Positions 35,716-44,175 of a stretch of DNA of 57,792 bases are shown one piece after another (positions within the stretch are counted from its first letter, which is position 1; the number at the start of each line of letters is the position of its first letter). Source of the stretch: Limosilactobacillus coleohominis 101-4-CHN (GTDB taxonomy: Bacteria > Bacillota > Bacilli > Lactobacillales > Lactobacillaceae); assembly GCF_000161935.1 (NCBI RefSeq), contig NZ_GG698803.1, forward strand, positions 25,076 through 82,867, read 5' to 3'. Below the pieces are notes generated by a model that did no database searches, had not been told where the DNA came from, and was given only the letters and a program-made list of their open reading frames with translations. The translations under genes and the position numbers were made by a program.

Positions 35716-36354
35716 ATGACTAAACCAATGTTACAAGTCGCTTTGGACACTGATACTACTGCCCAAGCGTTGAATGTGGCCCGGCAAGTTAGTGATGTCG
35801 TTGATGTTGTCGAAGCCGGCACCCTCTTGATTTACCAAGAAGGTATGGACGCCGTTAGTGATCTTCGGGCAATTGCACCAGACAAGATCGTGCTTGCGGA
35901 TGCCAAGTGTGCCGACGCTGGTGGCCACATCGGTAAAGTTGCAAAGAAACATGGTGCTGACTGGTTAACTTGTATCAACGCAGCCACCGTTCCAACCATG
36001 GCGAACGCCCAAAAAGAAATTGAAGTCCAAGTTGAATTATATGAAGGCTGGGACAACAAGGAACGGGCACAAGAATGGCTAGACAACGGTATCGACCAAG
36101 TAGTTTATCACCAAAGCCGGGACGCTAAGTTTGCTGGTCAAACTTGGGGTGAAAAGGATCTAAACTCCGTTAAGAGCTTGATCGACATGGGCTTCAAAGT
36201 TTCTGTTACCGGTGGTGTTAAGCCAGAAGTTCTGAAGTTATTTAAGGGTCTTCCAGTTTACTGCTTCATCGCTGGCCGTGCGATCCACGGCGCTGATGAT
36301 CCACATGCCGCAGCACTGGAGTTCAAGAACGAAATTGACCGTATTTGGGGTTAA
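35716..36354 (+). CDS. ulaD: 3-keto-L-gulonate-6-phosphate decarboxylase
   Basis: 212 residues, a TIM-barrel of the orotidine-monophosphate decarboxylase suprafamily. The key acidic and basic residues are in V-L-A-D-A-K-C-A-D near residue 55 (D-x-K-x-x-D motif); E-A-G-T near 33 and V-T-G-G-V near 168 bind substrate and phosphate. It yields L-xylulose-5-P and CO2. A related hexulose-phosphate synthase has the same fold, but the operon context favours UlaD. Confidence 0.92.
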   Translation: MTKPMLQVALDTDTTAQALNVARQVSDVVDVVEAGTLLIYQEGMDAVSDLRAIAPDKIVLADAKCADAGGHIGKVAKKHGADWLTCINAATVPTMANAQKEIEVQVELYEGWDNKERAQEWLDNGIDQVVYHQSRDAKFAGQTWGEKDLNSVKSLIDMGFKVSVTGGVKPEVLKLFKGLPVYCFIAGRAIHGADDPHAAALEFKNEIDRIWG

Positions 36355-36392
36355 TTACAAACTGCCTCAGTCAAAATAATCTCTTTTTTTGC

Positions 36393-36433
36393 AAAGCAAT
36401 GGCGGGCTGTAATTGGTTCGTCATTGCTTTTTT
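36393..36433 (+). terminator. Hairpin between ulaD and ulaE
   Basis: AAAGCAATG pairs exactly with CATTGCTTT, 20 bases between, followed by a T run. It has terminator form inside an operon, so it may attenuate ulaE and ulaF. Confidence 0.65.
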
Positions 36434-36453
36434 AGTAGGAAGGAATCGTTGTT

Positions 36454-37338
36454 ATGACAGAAAATGCATTGGGTATTTATGAAAAGGCCCTTCCACAGGA
36501 CCTGACGTGGAAAGAAAAATTTGAATTAGTCCATCAATTAGGCTTTAATTTTTTGGAATTTTCCATTGACGAAAGCGATGAACGTTTAGCGCGGCTAGAT
36601 TGGACAAAGGCACAACGGGCAGAATTTCGTGATGCGATGTGGGTAACTAATAGTCGGATCAACACAATGATGTTATCCGGCCACCGTCGTTACCCATTGG
36701 GTTCCAAAGACCCGAAGATTCGGCAAAAGTCTCTAGAAATGATGGCAAAGGCCATTGATTTGGCAGTTGATTTAGGAATCCATAACATCCAAATGGCCGG
36801 CTACGATGTCTACTATGAAGACAAAACGATGATGTCACGTGAATTATATGTAGAGAATCTCGCTAAGTGTGTTCATATGGCTGCTAAAAAGATGGTTATG
36901 CTGTCGATCGAAACGATGGACGACCCATTCTTGAATTCGATCGAAAAAATTGCGGAATTGAAGAGCCAAATTCATAGCCCGTGGCTGCAAGCCTATCCAG
37001 ATTTGGGAAACCTTAGTGCCTGGCCAGAAAATTATGTCCCGGTGGACTTTGAAAAACACATTGATAATGTTGCTGCAGTCCATCTTAAGGACACTAAGGC
37101 AGTTACGCCAACCTTCAAGGGTCAATTTAAAAACGTCCCGTTTGGTGATGGCTGTGTTGACTTTGCCGGACTACTCAAGGAACTAGTTCGTCTTGACTAC
37201 AACGGTAGTTACACGATCGAAATGTGGACTGGTGACAATGGTGATCAAGATCCAATTGATGAAGTTAAAGAAGCTAAACGCTATTTTGACAACCTCTTTA
37301 ATGAAGTTGGTATTCACCAAGAACCCGTTCAAAAATAA
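36454..37338 (+). CDS. ulaE: L-ribulose/L-xylulose-5-phosphate 3-epimerase
   Basis: 294 residues, AGGAAGG before the ATG. It is a xylose-isomerase-like TIM barrel with metal ligands in S-I-E-T-M-D near residue 150, Y-P-D-L-G-N near 185, H-L-K-D-T near 210 and the final Y-T-I-E-M-W near 252. It converts L-xylulose-5-P to L-ribulose-5-P. It lies after a hairpin but in operon order, 21 bases before ulaF. Confidence 0.92.
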   Translation: MTENALGIYEKALPQDLTWKEKFELVHQLGFNFLEFSIDESDERLARLDWTKAQRAEFRDAMWVTNSRINTMMLSGHRRYPLGSKDPKIRQKSLEMMAKAIDLAVDLGIHNIQMAGYDVYYEDKTMMSRELYVENLAKCVHMAAKKMVMLSIETMDDPFLNSIEKIAELKSQIHSPWLQAYPDLGNLSAWPENYVPVDFEKHIDNVAAVHLKDTKAVTPTFKGQFKNVPFGDGCVDFAGLLKELVRLDYNGSYTIEMWTGDNGDQDPIDEVKEAKRYFDNLFNEVGIHQEPVQK

Positions 37339-37359
37339 TTAATAATAAGGAGAAAAACA

Positions 37360-38094
37360 ATGCTCGAAGAATTAAAACAAGAAGTTTATGAAGCCAACAT
37401 GCAACTTCCTAAGTTAGGATTAGTTACCTTTACTTGGGGAAACGTTTCTGGAATTGACCGTGAAAAGGGGCTTTACGTTATTAAACCTTCTGGAGTTCCC
37501 TACGAAGATTTAAAGCCTGAAGACATGGTAGTGGTCAACCTGAAGGGTGAAGTTGTGGAAGGGGACTACAATCCATCTTCTGATACGCCAACCCATACTT
37601 ACCTCTATAACCACTTCCCAAAGATTGGCGGAATTGTGCACACTCACTCCCCATGGGCAGTCTCCTTTGCGGCAGCACGGATGGACGTTCCAGCAATGAA
37701 CACGACTCACGCCGACACCTTTTACACCGATGTCCCAGCTGCGGATGCCCTAACTAAGCAGGAAATCGAAGAAGACTACGAAGGCAATACCGGTAAGGTA
37801 ATTGTTCGTTCCTTTAAGGAACGGGGCTTAGACTATGAAGCAACCCCAGCTGCTTTAGTGATGCAACATGGTCCCTTTGCCTGGGGCCCAACGCCAGATA
37901 AGGCGGTTTACAATGCCAAAGTGCTCGAAGTAGTGGCGGAAGAAGACTACCACGCCATGCAATTAACACATGAAGATTTGCACCTGCCACAATACTTACT
38001 GGATAAGCATTACTACCGGAAGCATGGTGCCAATGCTTACTATGGTCAAAACAATGCCCATTCTAAAGATCATGCAAAGCATGCCACAGATTAA
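37360..38094 (+). CDS. ulaF: L-ribulose-5-phosphate 4-epimerase
   Basis: 244 residues, AAGGAG before the ATG. Class II aldolase fold: T-W-G-N-V-S-G near residue 25, K-P-S-G-V near 43, S-S-D-T-P-T-H near 72, zinc ligands in H-T-H-S near 96, and a third in H near 173. It makes D-xylulose-5-P, the phosphoketolase substrate, and so closes ascorbate catabolism. AraD is the near-identical alternative, but the operon decides. A Lys/His-rich tail of about 15 residues follows the usual end. Confidence 0.9.
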   Translation: MLEELKQEVYEANMQLPKLGLVTFTWGNVSGIDREKGLYVIKPSGVPYEDLKPEDMVVVNLKGEVVEGDYNPSSDTPTHTYLYNHFPKIGGIVHTHSPWAVSFAAARMDVPAMNTTHADTFYTDVPAADALTKQEIEEDYEGNTGKVIVRSFKERGLDYEATPAALVMQHGPFAWGPTPDKAVYNAKVLEVVAEEDYHAMQLTHEDLHLPQYLLDKHYYRKHGANAYYGQNNAHSKDHAKHATD

Positions 38095-38102
38095 TTAAGT
38101 AA

Positions 38103-38131
38103 GGAGAGAAGCGGTGGCTTCTTTTCTTTTT
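38103..38131 (+). terminator. Terminator of ula operon
   Basis: AGAAGC and GCTTCT form a short stem with a GGTG loop followed by TTTTCTTTTT. Weak but well placed. Confidence 0.55.
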
Positions 38132-38139
38132 AAAAATTT

Positions 38140-38190
38140 TGAAAGCGTTTATCAATTAATATAGCAAAGTTGATGAAAACGATTTATAAT
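38140..38190 (+). promoter_or_regulatory. ptsI upstream region: two cre-like sites and a -10
   Basis: TGAAAGCGTTTATCA (38140) and TGAAAACGATTTAT (38174) both resemble the cre consensus with mismatches at the 3' end. TATAAT at 38185-38190 overlaps the second. This suggests separate, catabolite-sensitive transcription of ptsI, though the -35 is not clear. Confidence 0.45.
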
Positions 38191-38232
38191 TTAAACATGT
38201 GATTTAAATCATGAATGAAAAGGGGAAAGAAC

Positions 38233-39963
38233 ATGTCAAAAGACGTTAAAGGAATCGCCGCTAGTGACGGAATTGGGATTGCACCAGCCTACTTACTAGT
38301 GGATCCAGATTTGTCATACGATAAGGACAAAAAAATTAGTGATGCGGATGCAGAGTACGCTCGTGTAGAAACGGCATTTAACGATTCAATTGCTGAATTG
38401 CAAAAGATTAAGGAAAACGCTAAGGGGCGCTTGGCTGATGAAGAACTAGAAGTTTTCGATGCCCATATTGCTATCCTTTCAGATCCAGAAATGCTAGGGC
38501 AAATTAAGGATGACATCAACAATAATAAGACGAGTGCCGAAGCCGCCGTTGATAAAGTAACGACGAACTTTGCTGACATGTTAGCAGCAATGACTGATAA
38601 CAAGTACATGCAAGAACGGGCAGCAGACGTTAAAGACGTTGCTAAGCGGGCGATGAGTCACTTGCTTGGTAAGCAATTACCAAACATTGCCGGAATCGAC
38701 AAGCCTGTAGTGATTGTTGCCAAGGAAATCACACCTTCTGATACTTCACAGATGGACGCAAAGTTTGTTAAAGGGATTGTGACCGACTTAGGTGGTCGGA
38801 CGAGCCATGCTGCTATCATGTCACGGACCTTACGGATTCCAGCCGTTGTTGGTGCCGAAGATATCACAGCAAATGCTAAGAATGGTCAAAATGTGATCGT
38901 TGATGGACTGCATGGGGACATCATTGTTGACCCATCAGATGATCAAGTTAAAGACTACCAAGCCAAGGCAGAAGCCTTTGAAAAGGAACGTGCTGAATGG
39001 GCTAAGTTAGTTGATGCACCTTCTGTTTCCAAGGATGACAAGCATTTTGAAATTGCCGCCAACATTGGAACACCTGATGATGTGGAAGATGCGATGAAGC
39101 AAGGTGCTGATGGTGTCGGTTTATTCCGTTCAGAATTCCTCTACATGGGGTCTGATCACCTCCCAACTGAAGATGAACAATTTGAAGCCTACAAGAAAGC
39201 CATTGTTGGCATGAAGGGTAAGCCGGTAGTTGTTCGGACTCTTGATATTGGTGGAGATAAGCCACTTGACTACTTACCACTACCAGATGAAATGAACCCA
39301 TTCTTGGGTTACCGGGCAATTCGGATTTGCTTGGATCGTCCTGAAATCTTTAAGACCCAATTACGGGCTTTGATTCGGGCTTCTGAATTTGGTCCATTAT
39401 CCATTATGTTCCCAATGATCGGGACATTAGCAGAATTACGGGCTGCTAAGCGGATCTTTGAAGAATGCAAGACTGAATTACAAAAGGATCACCGTGTCCT
39501 TGGTGACGACGTAAAGATCGGGATGATGATCGAAGTACCATTGGCTGCAATTAACGCTGACAAGATGGCAGAAGAAGTTGACTTCTTCAGTATCGGAACT
39601 AACGACTTGATTCAATACAACTTTGCGGCTGATCGTGGTAACGATGCTGTTTCATACCTTTATCAACCATTGAATCCAGCATTCCTTGGTTTGATTAACC
39701 ATGTTATTGCGGCTGCACACCGTCATGGTACAAAGGCTGCCATGTGTGGTGAAATGGCCGGTGACGAATTGGCATTACCATTGTTAATGGGAATGGGCTT
39801 GGATGAATACTCAATGTCAGCATCATCCATTTTACGGACTCGTTCAATGATGAAGAACCTTGATACCAAGGACTGTGCAAAGTTAGTTGAAAAGGCAATG
39901 GACCTTGATACGAACGAAGAAGTTGCCAACTTGGTAAAGAAAGAATTGAACTTAGCTGATTAA
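38233..39963 (+). CDS. ptsI: PTS enzyme I (phosphoenolpyruvate-protein phosphotransferase)
   Basis: 576-577 residues from the ATG at 38233, which has GGGGAAAG upstream and gives the family length; a start at 38215 would precede that site. The phosphorylated histidine is His192 in G-G-R-T-S-H-A-A, and the PEP-binding domain has the catalytic cysteine near 505 in A-M-C-G-E-M-A. It takes phosphate from PEP to HPr, feeding every PTS in the window. No HPr gene is next to it, unlike the common ptsHI pair, so HPr must be encoded elsewhere. Whether this is the only EI of the genome is unknown. Confidence 0.93.
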   Translation: MSKDVKGIAASDGIGIAPAYLLVDPDLSYDKDKKISDADAEYARVETAFNDSIAELQKIKENAKGRLADEELEVFDAHIAILSDPEMLGQIKDDINNNKTSAEAAVDKVTTNFADMLAAMTDNKYMQERAADVKDVAKRAMSHLLGKQLPNIAGIDKPVVIVAKEITPSDTSQMDAKFVKGIVTDLGGRTSHAAIMSRTLRIPAVVGAEDITANAKNGQNVIVDGLHGDIIVDPSDDQVKDYQAKAEAFEKERAEWAKLVDAPSVSKDDKHFEIAANIGTPDDVEDAMKQGADGVGLFRSEFLYMGSDHLPTEDEQFEAYKKAIVGMKGKPVVVRTLDIGGDKPLDYLPLPDEMNPFLGYRAIRICLDRPEIFKTQLRALIRASEFGPLSIMFPMIGTLAELRAAKRIFEECKTELQKDHRVLGDDVKIGMMIEVPLAAINADKMAEEVDFFSIGTNDLIQYNFAADRGNDAVSYLYQPLNPAFLGLINHVIAAAHRHGTKAAMCGEMAGDELALPLLMGMGLDEYSMSASSILRTRSMMKNLDTKDCAKLVEKAMDLDTNEEVANLVKKELNLAD

Positions 39964-39979
39964 TGGTTAATCTGTTAGA

Positions 39980-40010
39980 AAAGGACGACGCGAAAACGTC
40001 GTCCTTTTTT
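39980..40010 (+). terminator. Terminator after ptsI
   Basis: AAGGACGACG pairs with CGTCGTCCTT, four-to-six-base loop and T run. The 40011-40280 stretch beyond it is AT-rich and untranslated; it holds candidate -10 elements (GATAAT about 40179) but no clear promoter pair. Confidence 0.9.
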
Positions 40011-40280
40011 GATGGATTTGCTGGTTCATGTTGAACGATTGATCACTAAGGGGCCGCGAAAAAGAATTTGCAAAATTAATTTTCTAATAGTTGAATTAAT
40101 TGTTAACTAATAGACAAAAATATCGTTGATTAAAGTAATAATCATTTCATAAAAAAATCATTTTCAAATTATTTGTTGTGATAATAAAAGTTGAAAAAAA
40201 ACCAACCTATTAAAATAATAATCGTTCAAATATATGGAGTATTTGATAGATTTTTTGCTATTATGTTTGGAGGATTAATT

Positions 40281-42308
40281 ATGCAAAATAATAAATTACG
40301 CTTCAAGATGTACAAATCCGGTAAGAACTGGATGGTTGCTGGTTTGATGACCACTGCCGTATTAGCTGGTTTAACTTTAAGCAACGGCGATGTTGTTGCT
40401 CATGCTGATACTGCAGCTGCTGCAACTACTACTACTCAAGTTGCTAACAAGAAGCAAGAAGTTAGCCAAGATCAATACGATGCTCAAAAGGCAAAGGTTG
40501 CTACTGACCAAACTAACGTTAACAACGCCCAAAAGGCTGTTAACGATGCCCAAACGGCTGTTGACAACGCTAAGAATGCTAACGAAAATGCAGCTAAGGT
40601 CAATGACGCTAAGACTGCATGGAAGAATGCTGAAAGCGACTACAACAAGGCTAACAGTGATTACAACAATGCTCACAAGGCAACTAACACTGCTAAGGCT
40701 GCTGCTGACGAAGCTAACGCTTACAAGAACAACTGGGACAAGAACGAAGCTGACCTTTACAACAAGCTTCAAAACCAAATCTCAGATGCTACTGCAACTA
40801 AGACTGCTCAAACTAAGGTAGCTAACGATGAAGCTGCTAAGGATAAGAAGGACGATGCAGCTTACGATGCAACTGCTAAGTTACAAGCTGAAGCTCAAAC
40901 TAACCTTGACAAGGTAAATGCTGATAAGAAGGCTACTGAAGATCAAAAGCAAGACGCTGCTGATTACAACCAAAGCCTCTTAGACCAAATGAACGCACTT
41001 TACCAAGATTCACAAAAGCACAAGGCTGCTCGTGATGCTGCTAACGCTAAGGTTGCTGCAGCTGACAAGACCATCCGGAACGCTAACAAGATTCTTGCTC
41101 CTAAGTCAGACAAGAACCCTGCAGGTCGCGACTTGTTAGGTCACAAGTCTGCTGCTGACAGTGCTGCTGCTAAGCAAGCTGCATACGAAACTGCTCTTCA
41201 ACACGAAAAGGACTTGAAGGCTATTCGTGACGCTGCTCGTTTGACTGCTAACCAAAAGAAGGATGCTTACACTCAAGCACGTGCAGATTACAACTTACCA
41301 AACGATGCTGAATACGCTGAAATGCAAAAGAAGGCCACTGGTGCTCGTCAAAAGATCAACGCCGACAAGGCTGACCCTGCTTACACTGCTGTAACTGACA
41401 CTGAAGGACACGTTAAGGATGCTAATAAGGTTCTTAACAATGCCAAGAAGGCTGTTGACACTATTCAAGCTAAGATCGATACGCAAAACGACAAGTTAGC
41501 TAAGGCTCAAGCTGACCTTGATGCTGCTAAGGCTGCCGCTGCTAAGGACCCAGACGATGATGTATTAGCTTCAAACGTTGTTGCTAAGCAAAGCATCGTT
41601 AACGCCATCAACAACCGTCTCCACGGTGCCGATGGTAAGGATGGCGCTGCTTCATTAATGGGTCAATTAGCTGCTGCTAAGCAAAACGTAACTGACCGTA
41701 ACAACGCTCTTAACTGGTGGAACAAGAAGCTTGATGATGCTAAGGCTAACGCTCGTTACCAAAAGCTGGTTAACGACATTGCTTACCGTCAATCAATCAT
41801 TGACAAGGCTGACCAAGCTAAGGCTAACCGTGCTGCAGCTAAGGGTGCTGACGATGCCGTTGCTCCATTAGAAGCCGCATTAGCTCAAAAGCAAAGCGAA
41901 TTGAAGACTTACACCGATGCTTTAAACGCTGACACTAACATTCTTAACAACATGTTTGTTAAGGGCTCTGATGACAGCAAGGACAACGGTGACCACAATA
42001 CTACTGGTAACGATACCAAGAAGGACGATGACAAGACTCCTGCTTCATCAGTTGACGGTGATAAGACTGCTACTGGTGTTAAGGAAGGTAATTCTGCCAA
42101 GAGTAACGCTAGTCAAGTTACGATGACTCGTGCTGAATACCGTGCTGCTAACAAGGTTGCTGCTGCCAACGAAGCTAGCGCAAAGAACACTAAGAATGAC
42201 GCTAAGTTGCCACAAACTAGCAACAACGAATCAACTGCTGTCATCGCACTTGGTGCTGTATCAGCTATGCTTGGTTTAGGCTTAGTTGCTAAGAAGCGTG
42301 AATTCTAA
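40281..42308 (+). CDS. Wall-anchored coiled-coil surface protein with KxYKxGKxW signal
   Basis: 675 residues; TTTGGAGG precedes the ATG at 40281, while a TTG-started frame from 40191 crosses the promoter region. The signal peptide carries K-M-Y-K-S-G-K-N-W near residues 9-17 and probably ends at A-H-A-D near 45. About 550 residues of Ala/Lys/Asp/Asn-rich helical repeats follow (A-x-x-A-x-N-D-A type), a coiled coil resembling SEC10/PgrA surface-exclusion and adhesin stalks. After an Asp/Lys/Thr-rich linker comes the sorting signal L-P-Q-T-S at 643-647, a hydrophobic stretch and K-K-R-E-F. The last motif residue is Ser instead of Gly. Codons are strongly optimised, implying high expression. Exact function is unknown. 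Confidence 0.82.
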   Translation: MQNNKLRFKMYKSGKNWMVAGLMTTAVLAGLTLSNGDVVAHADTAAAATTTTQVANKKQEVSQDQYDAQKAKVATDQTNVNNAQKAVNDAQTAVDNAKNANENAAKVNDAKTAWKNAESDYNKANSDYNNAHKATNTAKAAADEANAYKNNWDKNEADLYNKLQNQISDATATKTAQTKVANDEAAKDKKDDAAYDATAKLQAEAQTNLDKVNADKKATEDQKQDAADYNQSLLDQMNALYQDSQKHKAARDAANAKVAAADKTIRNANKILAPKSDKNPAGRDLLGHKSAADSAAAKQAAYETALQHEKDLKAIRDAARLTANQKKDAYTQARADYNLPNDAEYAEMQKKATGARQKINADKADPAYTAVTDTEGHVKDANKVLNNAKKAVDTIQAKIDTQNDKLAKAQADLDAAKAAAAKDPDDDVLASNVVAKQSIVNAINNRLHGADGKDGAASLMGQLAAAKQNVTDRNNALNWWNKKLDDAKANARYQKLVNDIAYRQSIIDKADQAKANRAAAKGADDAVAPLEAALAQKQSELKTYTDALNADTNILNNMFVKGSDDSKDNGDHNTTGNDTKKDDDKTPASSVDGDKTATGVKEGNSAKSNASQVTMTRAEYRAANKVAAANEASAKNTKNDAKLPQTSNNESTAVIALGAVSAMLGLGLVAKKREF

Positions 42309-42370
42309 TTATCATTATTAATAGCAATTAATTTATCGGAAAAGGGATTCATGATTCCTTTTGATAAGAA

Positions 42371-42401
42371 AAGAACGGCGCGGAAGCGTCGTTCTTTTTT
42401 T
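42371..42401 (+). terminator. Terminator after surface protein gene
   Basis: AAGAACGGCGC pairs with GCGTCGTTCTT (one mismatch) followed by seven T. Confidence 0.88.
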
Positions 42402-42457
42402 GATGGTGGATGATTATTACACCATGAAACTGTTTATTCAAGCTAGTTAACGGATAT

Positions 42458-42506
42458 ATAAAAAGTGCGCGATCTCATCAATGAATTCGATGAAATAACG
42501 CACTTT
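42458..42506 (-). terminator. Terminator of the universal stress protein gene
   Basis: AAAGTGCG and CGCACTTT, with TCATC/GATGA inside, form a long hairpin followed on the minus strand by a T run. Confidence 0.75.
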
Positions 42507-42508
42507 GA

Positions 42509-42967
42509 TTATTTATGCTGGCGGGCAACGATGACATCACATTTAGCCATCCGAACGACATAGCCAGTTGTGGACCCGAGAAGTAAGCGTTCGATTCGTG
42601 ATGTTCCCGTACCGCCCATTACGATCAGGTCATTATGGTGGTCACGAATGAAGTCGCGGGAGATGACCAACTTGGGATTACCAAAACGGATGTGAATCGC
42701 TACAGATTTAACACCAGCATCTTTAGCTTGCTGTTCTAAATCGCGTAAACGTTTTTCGATAATTTGCACAAGTTCGTGGGTTTTACCATCGCTCATATCA
42801 GTTAAAGTAGCAAAACCCTCGGTAACTTGGTTGATTTGGGCAACGTTAAGAATATCAAGGTGGGCATCGTTATTTAAAGCAGCTTGGATTGCACGCTTCA
42901 TTACTAGTGGAGTTTCTTTTGAACCATCCACTGGAACTAAAATTTTTTGGTAGGTTCCATTTGCCAT
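42509..42967 (-). CDS. Universal stress protein (UspA family)
   Basis: 152 residues from the ATG at 42967, with AAAGGGA upstream on the minus strand; the frame is open further but without a site. It has I-L-V-P-V-D-G-S-K-E near residue 8 and the ATP-binding V-M-G-G-T-G-T-S-R-I-E-R-L-L-L-G-S near 119, the G-2x-G-9x-G-S/T pattern. Such proteins bind ATP and support survival under stress. It is divergent from the small membrane gene at 43081. Confidence 0.9.
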   Translation of the reverse strand: MANGTYQKILVPVDGSKETPLVMKRAIQAALNNDAHLDILNVAQINQVTEGFATLTDMSDGKTHELVQIIEKRLRDLEQQAKDAGVKSVAIHIRFGNPKLVISRDFIRDHHNDLIVMGGTGTSRIERLLLGSTTGYVVRMAKCDVIVARQHK

Positions 42968-43080
42968 AATCGTAAAATCCCTTTCTATCTTTTCATCTAT
43001 GATACCATGAAATAGGGATAAATTGAGCTTTTCGTCAACAGATAGTAAAATGAAAGGGATCAATTGAGAGGGATTAATGT

Positions 43081-43491
43081 ATGAATAAACAGAAGAATGT
43101 TTCGCGGATCATTGCCATAACCATTGTGACGATGGTGATGGCGATGATAATTGAGTTTGTGATGTTCAATCAGCATCAGATTGACTGGATGTCTAGTGTG
43201 GCGCTGACGACATTAGTGACCATGATAATTATCATGATTGTCGTCGTGCTTTTAGCGGTAGCGGACTGGCACTTTTCTAACTATGCTACGATTGCTGCCA
43301 TGATGTACTACGGCATTATTAGTCTTGGTGGCCTGCTTCAAGTGCAAAACAAGACGTCCATCACTGGGTTACTAGTGCAGTTAATTGCCATTATTGGAAT
43401 TATTCTATGTGTATATGGGATCGTTTTAGGAGTTCGACAACGAGAACTGTTCATGGAAAAGAAGTATCGGAAACAACGGGGAACCAAATAA
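43081..43491 (+). CDS. Small four-helix membrane protein, unknown
   Basis: 136 residues with four hydrophobic segments (about 8-26, 36-60, 66-84 and 96-120) and a very basic C-terminal tail with K-K-Y-R-K-Q-R. GAGAGGG lies before the ATG. I do not recognise the family. Its stop codon is directly followed by the next ATG, so the two genes are translationally linked. Confidence 0.7.
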   Translation: MNKQKNVSRIIAITIVTMVMAMIIEFVMFNQHQIDWMSSVALTTLVTMIIIMIVVVLLAVADWHFSNYATIAAMMYYGIISLGGLLQVQNKTSITGLLVQLIAIIGIILCVYGIVLGVRQRELFMEKKYRKQRGTK

Positions 43492-43962
43492 ATGGAATTT
43501 ACGTATGAAGATTATTTAACACAATTGACTAGTGACCATGTGAAGACGACCAATGTTGCGACAACGGCCGCCAAGGTTCAACAAGCAACCGTCATCAAAA
43601 AAGGCCTGCAATTCATTGAAGATCAGTTGGCGAGTGGTTATCTATGTGGCTATGAATGGACCGTTAAAATGCCAGTTGGTGATGACTTAAGTGTTCGTTT
43701 AGAAACTAACCTGATCAACATTCCAATGAAAGAAGCTGAACGCCTAGATCCTAAGTTATTAGATCGGGATCCGGAGTATCCGGTGAATGTATACATGGTT
43801 GCAGAAGGGGATCAGCTGAATAAATCTGGATTGCGGATTGATGAACTAGCCGGCGGTGCTGATTTTGAAAATAACGCTGCACTAGTCACGAAGTTTCAAG
43901 AGTGGGTTGCGGATCAATTGGCAACGGCAACCGAGAATCGACAGGCGGATGACGAAGCTTGA
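43492..43962 (+). CDS. Conserved-looking acidic cytosolic protein, unknown
   Basis: 156 residues beginning at the ATG that abuts the previous stop codon; CGGGGAA supplies the ribosome site. The protein is soluble and acidic. N-terminal helix region with T-T-A-A-K-V-Q-Q-A, a central strand region Y-E-W-T-V-K-M-P-V-G-D-D-L, and an acidic tail. I do not recognise a domain. The promoter of the ncRNA overlaps its stop codon. Confidence 0.65.
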   Translation: MEFTYEDYLTQLTSDHVKTTNVATTAAKVQQATVIKKGLQFIEDQLASGYLCGYEWTVKMPVGDDLSVRLETNLINIPMKEAERLDPKLLDRDPEYPVNVYMVAEGDQLNKSGLRIDELAGGADFENNAALVTKFQEWVADQLATATENRQADDEA

Positions 43963-43987
43963 TGTGAATTCGATAAAATGCTAAAAT
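43959..43987 (+). promoter_or_regulatory. Promoter of ncRNA
   Basis: TTGATG at 43959-43964 and TAAAAT at 43982-43987 are exactly 17 bases apart, predicting transcription from about 43994. Confidence 0.65.
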
Positions 43988-43993
43988 AAATTT

Positions 43994-44175
43994 GCGATGA
44001 GTCGAGAGGTCTGGTAGCAACCCAAATGGCTACCATTAGACATTTCGAGTGGGGCACATTAACCTGCCGGATTGCAGGGTGCCTGGTAATGATGAAAGTG
44101 GACGTTCATCATTACCTGAGATCATATCAATACACAAAGCCGCGACTACTTCATTGAGGTAGTCGCGGCTTTTTT
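43994..44175 (+). ncRNA. Structured small RNA, ~180 nt, unassigned
   Basis: No convincing reading frame fits, but the stretch is dense in base pairing. TGGTAGC pairs with GCTACCA near 44019-44038, inside a GTCT/AGAC helix. GGCAC/GTGCC enclose CCTGC/GCAGG near 44055-44088. GGTAATGATGAA pairs exactly with TTCATCATTACC near 44090-44116. A strong terminator ends it. It has its own promoter. The size suits a 6S RNA, and Lacto-usp RNA occurs near usp genes in lactobacilli, but the separate hairpins do not resemble the single rod of 6S RNA. I leave the class open. Confidence 0.65.
44136..44175. terminator. Bidirectional terminator of ncRNA and ATPase gene
   Basis: AAAGCCGCGACTAC pairs exactly with GTAGTCGCGGCTTT, then five T. 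The stop codon of the minus-strand ATPase gene overlaps its right edge. Confidence 0.92.

Noticed and set aside
36393-36433. Hairpin before ulaE as the end of the ula operon
   Set aside because: ulaE and ulaF continue the pathway in order right after it and no clear promoter is seen, so attenuation is more likely than operon end.
40377-40821. Long open frames on the other strand and in another frame inside the surface protein gene
   Set aside because: They arise from the Ala/Lys/Asp repeat codons; the translations are low-complexity Leu/Val/Ser strings with no start site, and the plus-strand frame has a signal peptide and sorting motif.
43994-44175. ncRNA as 6S RNA
   Set aside because: Size fits, but it folds as several separate hairpins, not a single rod with a central bubble; left unassigned.
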